Positions 34,737 to 41,803 of a stretch of 64,000 nucleotides of DNA are shown piece after piece (the first letter of the stretch is position 1; each line of letters opens with the position of its first letter). Source of the stretch: Eutreptiella sp. 'Long Island Sound 2002' (Eukaryota; Euglenozoa; Euglenophyceae; Eutreptiales; Eutreptiaceae); NCBI GenBank assembly GCA_964036045.1, contig OZ038378.1, positions 143,340,910 through 143,404,909 on the forward strand. Direction: 5' to 3'. Both the position numbers and the translations under genes were made by a program. The notes below the pieces were generated by a model. The model saw only the letters and a program-made list of their open reading frames with translations, did no database searches and was not told the origin of the DNA.

Positions 34737-35297
34737 TCAAATGGAGGGCAAGATAAAAGGAAAGTTGATTCGTGCATAGGGAAGCACGTAGGTCCACTCG
34801 AAAGAGGTCAAATCAAGTGCGGGGATGTCGAAGTCGAAAATCCGATTTCGACATCCTGAAAAATTCGGATTAAGGTTGCGAGTGTAAGATGTGAAAATTG
34901 CGGAAGCGTCCATGCAGTTCCTGAAGGCTTTGGAGCCTTCGTGACGGATTGTGTTAAAATTTCCATTATAAACAGTTAAACTGGCGGTTACGGTAAAGTC
35001 GCGATCCAACCGCCAGCAGTCAAAACAGTGAATATCAGAACGGAAGCGTAAAACTTGACGGAAACAATATGAAAATAAAACCCTGTTGATTCCTGATGTT
35101 CTGATATACAAATCTCCGCTGGCGGTGCATCGGTTGCCGATGCGGGGCTTTACGGCACGGAACACGCTCCCGCCGGGCTCGCACCGGGCGTCAACGGGCG
35201 CCTTCCGTACATGGGGTTGGTGGACCGGAGACCGGTCTTCCCTTCCGTACATGGGGTTAGTGGACCGGAGGCCGGTTGTATGCCCTACCTTAGCCAT
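34737..35297 (-). CDS. Open frame of 186 codons in the LTR, unidentified
   Basis: The frame runs near the 5' end of the LTR in the direction of transcription and is open in both LTR copies (the other at 48979-49539), with a few amino-acid differences. It encodes GDLYIRTSGINRVLFSYCFR and later aromatic-rich sequence. The annotated first codon is not clearly an ATG. Other frames over the same stretch contain stops, so the openness is mildly notable, but there is no family match and it may be non-coding. Confidence 0.22.
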   Translation of the reverse strand: MAKVGHTTGLRSTNPMYGREDRSPVHQPHVRKAPVDARCEPGGSVFRAVKPRIGNRCTASGDLYIRTSGINRVLFSYCFRQVLRFRSDIHCFDCWRLDRDFTVTASLTVYNGNFNTIRHEGSKAFRNCMDASAIFTSYTRNLNPNFSGCRNRIFDFDIPALDLTSFEWTYVLPYARINFPFILPSI

Positions 35298-35318
35298 GGG
35301 GTTCTGGGTACCGCTTCA

Positions 35319-35329
35319 CCCCCCTCCTT
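35319..35329 (-). promoter_or_regulatory. Polypurine tract next to the 3' LTR
   Basis: On the minus strand the 11 bases before the 3' LTR are AAGGAGGGGGG, an uninterrupted purine run abutting the LTR start TGAAGC. This is where plus-strand DNA synthesis is primed in LTR elements, and it independently confirms the minus-strand orientation. Confidence 0.8.
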
Positions 35330-35436
35330 AGAGCAAACCCTGGGGGGGCTCGATAACACCCACGCATGGCAGCGGGTACCCAGGACCACTTCCTGAAAGG
35401 GGGGGTGTCAAATCCTCACTTCAGGCTGATTCTGGG

Positions 35437-36590
35437 TTAGGCTGCCCATTCCAACGCATAGTAAAACAGGTATGATGCTGTAGATGTTAGTAATAAGAGG
35501 TACAGTATCAAGTATCCAGTCCCGGGTCCTGGCGGCGATTGTTCGGCATCCAAAGGACCCGTTAACCCATACCAGGCGCACCGGGTGCCGGCTGCTACGG
35601 TCACCACCACAGTGGCAGTGGCATACACGGCCAACATAGGCGACACACGACGACCGAGGTGGTCCCACAGGTCGAAGGCGACCACAAAGATCCATCAGGC
35701 TTCCCAAGCTTCCCAAGGCCCGCCGACTGGGGAGAGTCCCCACAGGTCCTTCCTCGGGCGCACCATGTCCATATCCATACGACGCGAGTCCAGAGTGCCA
35801 TAGTCGAACTCCTTAAGAACCCCAGATCTTAAGGGAGCTCCTCCTTAAGGGATCGGGCATCAAGGCCGTCTTTTCCCTCGCCCTATTACCACGAAGGCCA
35901 TACATGAGGGAGTCCTCATGCAGTGTGGGCGGAGGCGTGGACTCCTCAAACCACCAGTTTCCCAGGCAGACTGACCGAGGTCAGGAGCACCGGAGGCCGC
36001 CATCCGAATGCAAGTGCGTCTGCGAATCGGTAGGCTCACACTGGGACTGACAGTGGCGGACCGCTGGGAGTGTAGTCAGGCAACCGGGCTTCCCGCCTGG
36101 CGCCATCAGGATCTCCACACATCACAGCGAATAGGGCAACACGGTATCACGAGCACTCAAACAGTAGAACCTGTAAGTAAGTACTGGTCCAGGCTGGACC
36201 AGGCTGTAAGAACATGTACACGGCGACTCGAGGCGCCTCTGTATCCCGATTCGTGGTGAAAAACAGTCCATCCCTCAGCGATGGGCTGATGACACTTAAC
36301 ATACAGATGCACATATCCTGGAGGGCAGAAAAACAAGCAATAATCTGAGTAAATAGGCGTGTAAACACGCTCTGGACAGAGCGCCAAACCACGCCACGGT
36401 CAGGATAAGGCAATGCAGGAGGGTGGACAGGATAACGCCTGAGTTCAGGCCATATATAGTCAGCTGACACACGTCGACTGGTCAGGATTCCGCAAGTGCC
36501 ATGGAACCAGACCACACACCAAAAAATCGCAATGCCGATGACAGCGGCATCCGTTGCGCAACGTCGTATGGGCTTCAAGGCCCCAAGAGC
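35437..36590 (-). other. Possible env-like region between Pol and the 3' LTR, frames broken
   Basis: Downstream of Pol, where env lies in errantiviruses and retroviruses, the minus strand has open segments with membrane-protein features. One starts after a stop near 36593 and carries a signal-peptide-like N-terminal part (basic KPIRR, then AAVIGIAIFWCVVWF) and ends at 36147. Near the LTR another encodes two hydrophobic segments (MLAVYATATVVVTVAAG and GYLILYLLLLTSTASYLFYY) and ends at 35437; it is preceded in frame, across one TGA, by about 40 more codons. There is no ATG at the first segment, so expression would need splicing. The middle is not open in one frame. No known envelope family is recognised and chance hydrophobic frames remain possible. 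Confidence 0.33.
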
Positions 36591-36820
36591 TCAGAAAAAT
36601 GAAGGTCAGTCGCCCTACCTGGTTTCCCAAGGATTCAGCAGGGGGGGTGAGTGACGAATAGAAGAAGAGAGGGGCCAGCCTCCTCTGGATACAGCAGGGG
36701 GGGGTATATGGCCACTCTGATGGCAGGTCACCGGAAGATGAGAGAGAGCAAGCAAGTGAGGGACAATCCGTCGGCCTCACGAGCGCTCCAAAAGCATCAG
36801 GGGAGAGCTCAGGGCGCTGA

Positions 36821-39800
36821 TCAGGCACCCCTGGCTGCAATCGCCCGGGTGAGTGCTGCCAAGTCCGAAACGTGGATCTCGGTCTTGTGCTTGCGGATGT
36901 ACTCCATGAAGGGAGTATTGACCCGCGGCACGAACGAGGAGACGGGTTCCCAGGTGTCGTGGGACGGCCCATAGCCTCGCCAACGAACCTTGAACTCCAG
37001 ACCTCCGGCCGCCGAGGCCTTCGGACGCTGGGCCAGGATCTTCTCGACTGTATAGTCGTCCTGCTCCGCATAGTCGTCGTCCGAATCAGCCTCATGTGCG
37101 GCATAGCTCAGGGACACATGCTGGCCACGGAGGTCGGGTTCCCGCACACGGAGTTGACTCTCGTGGCGCTCCCGGAACTGTCCGGGACCCACCTTGATGC
37201 GGTAGGTGTCCTCACCAATCCTGCGCACCACCTCGCCGGGTGTGAACCAGGTTTTGGTGCGGTGGGTGCCCATGGGGCGGGGTCTGATCACCCACACCGG
37301 GTCTCCCACCCTGAACTTCTGTGCTGTCGAGCTCGGGGCGGACTTCTGACGCTCAGCATGCTCCTTCTCGAGCTGCTGGCGGATGTCCCGCGCCGTTTGC
37401 TCTTGCCGCGCGAAGAATTCCTTGGCATCAATAGCCATGCCATCACCAGACAAGGGAAGTCCCCTGCCCAGGGGGTCCCTGCCGAACAGAATCTGGTGAG
37501 GGGACAAACCGCCCGGAGTGGGGGTGTCATGATGGGCCTTCAGAGCGGGCCACATCTCCTCAAACCAGTTCCGACGTGGATTGGTGATGTGGATCTTGCG
37601 CAGCTTCTCGAACAGCTGCCGTCCAGCCACTTCAGCACGGCCGTTAGACCGGCTGAGATAGGCGACGCTCTTGGCGTGACGTATTCCCATGAGGGAACAC
37701 ATAGCCCTGAACCAGCCACCAGTAAACTGGGGCCCTCGGTCACTGCAAATGGTGCGGGGGATGTCGAAGACGGTCAGCCAATGACAAATCATCATAACTG
37801 CCACTTCCTTGGCAAGCAACCCCTTTTTGCGTGCCGGAACGGCTACAACGTAGCCGCTGTGGCGGTCCACACAGAGAACCACACAGTCAAAGGTCTCCTT
37901 GCCAATGTGCACTTCGGGCATGGAGAAGACGTCCATGGCCACGCTCTCCATGGGCTGGTCAGGAACCGGCGTCCATTGGGGTTCCCCCTTGACGTTCCGG
38001 TTATCGGGATTGCAGGCCTGACAGACCGAACAACCCTTCCTGACCTTCTTGATGGCGGTGTAGAGAACGATATGGTCGATCTCGAACCGACGCTGCATGT
38101 CAAGAGCTTGCTTCTTGACCCCTGGGTGCAGCATGTGGTGGTGCCAAGCTTCACACAGCTCGAGCACCCGGGACTCTGGTACTAGCAGCTTACCATTCCG
38201 GTAGAGCTTGCCATCTTCCTCAGTCAGCCCCTTTGGCCACTTCTGCCCGTCGTCAGGGTCGGTCACAGCCCTATACTCGGCCGCAAAGGCCTCAGACTTG
38301 GCGTAGTCGTCGGTCCAGTCGTCCTGGAGGCAAGACTCCGGGAAGAGGTGCTTGTCGGACTCAGCTCCATCAGGGGCGAGTACACTGACCGCTCTGCTCA
38401 CCCTCTTTCCGAGGGGGGCATCCGCAGCCATGACGACGAAGCATTTAACACCCTCCTCCTCCATCAGGCGCTCCATTTCAATGATCCTCTTGGCTTCAGC
38501 GGTCTCAGCCTCATCGCCATGGGCAGAGATATCCTGCATGCCCTTGCTGGCGGGATAGGCCCACCTACTGAGACAGTCCGCCACGGTGTTATCCTTTCCA
38601 GGAATATAAACAACCGTAAGGTCGAACTTGGCCAAGGTCTCGTGCCATCTTGCCCGTCGGGAGGCGGGACCCGAGGGGGTGTCCACGTGCTCCTTGTGCC
38701 ACGACTGCAGACTCTGATGGTCGGTGCAGACGGTGACGGGATGGAGGGCTATGTACCCAGCCCATTTCCTGAGAGCCATGACGATGGCATACGCCTCCTT
38801 TTCACGGGGCGTCCACGTCCGTCTCTGGCCTTCCGCCAGGACTCGGCTCCAGAAGGCCACTGGCACGTGCCTCCCATCGTCAAGCACTTGCTCCAACACA
38901 GCGCCAATGGCGTAGTCGGAAGCGTCGGTGCGCAGGACGAACCCTCGGTCGGGATCCACGAGGTGCAGACCCACTGCGGATAGCAGCGCCTGCTTCATCC
39001 CCTCAAAGGCACGGTCGGACTCAGCTGTCCAGACCAGAGCCTTCTTGGACCCCTTCTTGGTCTCCTCTCGGTTGCCCTTGAGCATGGTCGTCATGGGGGC
39101 TGCATACTCGGCATACATTTTGATATACCCCGAGTAGTAATTGCAGAACCCTAGATACGCCCGTAGCTCAGAGACCGTCTTGGGCTTTTCCCAGTGTTCA
39201 ATCGCAGCCACCTTGCCAGGTATGGGCTTTCGCTGCCCGTTCCCGACTACGTGGCCAGCGAAGACCACCTCGCTTACCGCAATGGTGGCCTTGTCACTGC
39301 TGCCCGTGAGTTTGTGCCGAACCAGAAGGTCCAGCACTCGAGTGACGTCCCTCTCGTGTGCCTCCAGGAGCTCCTCGTAGCTCATACTGGGGTCCCCGGA
39401 CGCGATGATCACGTCGTCCACGAAGGGGTCCGCACAGTCGCGCACCGGCTCAAGCAGGTTCTCCAGCATCCGCTGAAAAGCCGCATTGCCGTTGGTAACG
39501 CCCATGGGCATCACCTTCCACTGGAGAGGTCCAAGTGGGGTGCTCATGGCTGTGCAGGCACGGGACTCCTCGGCGAGAGGCATCTGATGATAACCATGTT
39601 TCAGGTCAATCACCGTGAAGATCCTCCGCCGGTGTTGCTTTTGCAGCATGTCCTCAATGAGGGGCAGCGTATAGCTTTCGTGCTGCGTTTTGGCGTTCAG
39701 GCCGCGGTAGTCGACCACGAGCCGCCACTCACGGGCAACCTTCTTGGGGACAACGAAGCAGGGAGAGGCCCACTCGGAGTGGCACGGCTCAAGCCAGCCT

Positions 39801-40990
39801 CTCTGGATGAAGTCACGGAGGATCTTCTCCATGGCCTCTTTCCTCTCGCCCCTCAGGGCAAACTCCCGGTGCCGATACACACGGGGGTCCTGCTTCAGTC
39901 GTATCTTGGCCTCGCCATACGGTCCACGCACCGGTGGGGGAAACACAGGCTTACCGCTGAAGAAGGTGTCACCATACTTCTGCTTCAGCCTGGCCCTCAA
40001 TGCCTGGATCTTGGGGCAGTCATCGGACTCCGCCTTGGCTTTTCCGGGCACTTGAACCACGGAGCTTACTTGAGGGGTAGCGACCCCGCTCGCTTTCGGC
40101 TCAGGTGGTCTTCCCAGGGAGCCCAAAGGGCCATCTCTGGTCTTGCCTCGGAATAGATCGCCGTAGGTGGGTGGGTTACCCCCGATTGGCTCGTCCTGGC
40201 TGGACAAGTGGTCCAGCACCCTCTGCACGAAGGTGTTCCCATCATAGGAACCAGAGACGATCGAGTCCACTTCCCACCAGGCTCTGTCCTGGCCTTTGCC
40301 CTCACGCTGGTTTCCCCAGTCGTGAAAGGGCTGATCCATATACCCCTGAACCAGATCCCACTCCTCTTCAGTGAGGGGCTCTTCCGATTCCGATTCTTCG
40401 ATGTCAACAGGGGGAACCGCAAAGCATTGCCTCCAAGGCTCCGCTATGATGCGGTTGACACACACGAAGTCCGTGGTGTCGGCCTGATCAAGGCCCCCAT
40501 CCACATAGTGGAATTCCGTTGGCCATCTCTGGGGTGGCATGGGCTGTCCCTTAGCGTCCTGATAGACACTCTCTCCAGCCGGTAGGACGACCTTGTTCAA
40601 GGTCATGTTGGTCAATGAGACTACCCAAGGTCGGGTACTTTCCTCCTCGGTGCATCCCATAGGAACAACCAGCACTGCCTTGGAGCGGTCCTTGCGAATC
40701 TTCGCTATCGCTCTTGGAATGTCCCATCGAGGGCAATGGATCCAAATCAATCCCTGATGCGGACCCCAGTGCTTCTTCCACGCGGAGTCCTGGGCGCTCC
40801 AGTACTTCTCACACACCCGCAGATGGGCGGAGGTTCCTGAAGAGAACGCATCCAGGGCCAGATCCGAAGCTCCCAAGTCCGCGACAACTCGGCTCGCCAC
40901 TTCCGGCCTTACGCCGTACTCCTGGTTTGAAGGACCAGTTGGCTCAGTGTCCAGCGCGGCCACTTCGAGCTGATTGCGTTCGGGGTGGAT
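36821..40990 (-). CDS. pol: Pol (RT, RNase H, integrase, chromodomain) of the nested element
   Basis: The frame opens directly after the protease stop TGA, has no nearby ATG and runs 1389 codons. Domains from that point: an extra domain at about 40-160 (LALDAFSSGTSAHL, IWIHCPRWDIPRAIAKIRKD); reverse transcriptase at about 390-590 with FTVIDLKHGYHQMPL and catalytic FVDD (525-526); RNase H at about 680-830 with LRTDASDYAIG and TDHQSL; zinc-binding HHCC of integrase at about 950-995 (HHMLHPG to CSVCQAC); the integrase core with MDVFSM, CSDRGPQFTG and NGRAEVAG, where the second Asp and the Glu are separated by 35 residues; and a C-terminal chromodomain at about 1310-1370 (FKVRWRGYGPSHDTWEPVS). 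The chromodomain marks the chromovirus branch of Ty3/gypsy and directs integration to modified chromatin in studied members. All catalytic residues are present, so the enzyme looks intact. Confidence 0.95.
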   Translation of the reverse strand: MHPERNQLEVAALDTEPTGPSNQEYGVRPEVASRVVADLGASDLALDAFSSGTSAHLRVCEKYWSAQDSAWKKHWGPHQGLIWIHCPRWDIPRAIAKIRKDRSKAVLVVPMGCTEEESTRPWVVSLTNMTLNKVVLPAGESVYQDAKGQPMPPQRWPTEFHYVDGGLDQADTTDFVCVNRIIAEPWRQCFAVPPVDIEESESEEPLTEEEWDLVQGYMDQPFHDWGNQREGKGQDRAWWEVDSIVSGSYDGNTFVQRVLDHLSSQDEPIGGNPPTYGDLFRGKTRDGPLGSLGRPPEPKASGVATPQVSSVVQVPGKAKAESDDCPKIQALRARLKQKYGDTFFSGKPVFPPPVRGPYGEAKIRLKQDPRVYRHREFALRGERKEAMEKILRDFIQRGWLEPCHSEWASPCFVVPKKVAREWRLVVDYRGLNAKTQHESYTLPLIEDMLQKQHRRRIFTVIDLKHGYHQMPLAEESRACTAMSTPLGPLQWKVMPMGVTNGNAAFQRMLENLLEPVRDCADPFVDDVIIASGDPSMSYEELLEAHERDVTRVLDLLVRHKLTGSSDKATIAVSEVVFAGHVVGNGQRKPIPGKVAAIEHWEKPKTVSELRAYLGFCNYYSGYIKMYAEYAAPMTTMLKGNREETKKGSKKALVWTAESDRAFEGMKQALLSAVGLHLVDPDRGFVLRTDASDYAIGAVLEQVLDDGRHVPVAFWSRVLAEGQRRTWTPREKEAYAIVMALRKWAGYIALHPVTVCTDHQSLQSWHKEHVDTPSGPASRRARWHETLAKFDLTVVYIPGKDNTVADCLSRWAYPASKGMQDISAHGDEAETAEAKRIIEMERLMEEEGVKCFVVMAADAPLGKRVSRAVSVLAPDGAESDKHLFPESCLQDDWTDDYAKSEAFAAEYRAVTDPDDGQKWPKGLTEEDGKLYRNGKLLVPESRVLELCEAWHHHMLHPGVKKQALDMQRRFEIDHIVLYTAIKKVRKGCSVCQACNPDNRNVKGEPQWTPVPDQPMESVAMDVFSMPEVHIGKETFDCVVLCVDRHSGYVVAVPARKKGLLAKEVAVMMICHWLTVFDIPRTICSDRGPQFTGGWFRAMCSLMGIRHAKSVAYLSRSNGRAEVAGRQLFEKLRKIHITNPRRNWFEEMWPALKAHHDTPTPGGLSPHQILFGRDPLGRGLPLSGDGMAIDAKEFFARQEQTARDIRQQLEKEHAERQKSAPSSTAQKFRVGDPVWVIRPRPMGTHRTKTWFTPGEVVRRIGEDTYRIKVGPGQFRERHESQLRVREPDLRGQHVSLSYAAHEADSDDDYAEQDDYTVEKILAQRPKASAAGGLEFKVRWRGYGPSHDTWEPVSSFVPRVNTPFMEYIRKHKTEIHVSDLAALTRAIAARGA

Positions 40991-41803
40991 TCATTGGCAT
41001 TCCACATGGTGCTCAGGTGACGAAAGCCACGAGAGTTGGTCGTCCTGGTACAGGGTCATGGAGGCCTGGGCCGGGAGGACGCCGGAGTCCGTCTCCATCA
41101 TGAAGTCGTACCCGACGATTATGTCCCAGTCCATCTCGGCCTCGTAGAAGCGACCGTGCAGGAGGATTTCCTTGCCGAGGTCTGGGCGGCTCAGCTCACG
41201 ATGGTTCACGAACTGCAGCCCGATGGCCGCTTCCTTCGTGCCTCCCACCATGTACTGGCCGTTCGCCACCTTCAGCCTGACAGGCTTCCGACTGTCGGTC
41301 AGACAATCTGGTGGGAGTAGGCCAGCCTTGACCAAGCTGACTTGAGCTCCCGTGTCGACCAACACGTCGAAAACCTTTTCCACTTCCCCGCATGAGGCAC
41401 GGACCTTAAGATGCAACTGCCGCTCGCGACCGACACGGCGCACGGCGTGCAAACTCAGGATCTCCGGCCGTTCCAGAAGCTCCACAAGCGACTGGTGCAG
41501 GTCGTGGACAATGGGCTCAGGCTGCCCATCTGCAGCATCCAGCTGCGGTCCGGGTGATCCTCCGATACTCTCGGATAGATCCTGTAGTACATCAAACACA
41601 TTCTTGGTCGCGAAGGACGGACGGGTGCAAGGGTTCGTGCCCTCACTTGCCCTCACCCCGCCTCCGCGACTGGGCGCCAGACCGGGCCTTCCGCCCGCGG
41701 CAGTCCCCTTGTGCTTATCGACTCCCGACTGGGATGGTTCGGCGCTTCCCACGTCACCATCCTGCGACCGCCCTAGCTGGGGCCCTTGGCTGCAGGGGCT
41801 CCG
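40991..41803 (-). CDS. Aspartic protease domain of the nested element
   Basis: The frame is open for 270 codons after the Gag TAG and ends at TGA 40993-40991. The retropepsin active-site motif is FDVLVDTGAQVSLV (Asp about 150 from the TAG), and the flap/second-half signature IIVGYDFM is further on. There is no ATG close to the start, so it is probably translated as an extension of Gag. It lies in the same frame as both Gag and Pol. It would cleave the Gag-Pol polyprotein. Confidence 0.9.
   Translation of the reverse strand, partial: RSPCSQGPQLGRSQDGDVGSAEPSQSGVDKHKGTAAGGRPGLAPSRGGGVRASEGTNPCTRPSFATKNVFDVLQDLSESIGGSPGPQLDAADGQPEPIVHDLHQSLVELLERPEILSLHAVRRVGRERQLHLKVRASCGEVEKVFDVLVDTGAQVSLVKAGLLPPDCLTDSRKPVRLKVANGQYMVGGTKEAAIGLQFVNHRELSRPDLGKEILLHGRFYEAEMDWDIIVGYDFMMETDSGVLPAQASMTLYQDDQLSWLSSPEHHVECQ

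Larger units (their letters stand above)
32295..35318 (-). repeat. Downstream (3') LTR of the nested chromovirus-like element
   Basis: The LTR is 3024 bp, with TG/CA ends, and is AT-richer than the element's coding region. Contents include the 13-bp inverted repeat at 33887-33944, AT-rich TATA-like sequence near 34010-34020, and a direct repeat near the minus-strand 5' end in which CCTTCCGTACATGGGGTT occurs twice (35201-35260). An open frame of 186 codons lies near its upstream end. Many short ORFs on both strands occur in both copies simply because the copies are nearly identical. Confidence 0.93.

Noticed and set aside
32295-35318. Protein-coding genes in the LTR on the plus strand (many 60-120-codon ORFs)
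   Set aside because: The same frames appear in both LTRs because the copies are about 99% identical. They show no motifs and run against the element's transcription.
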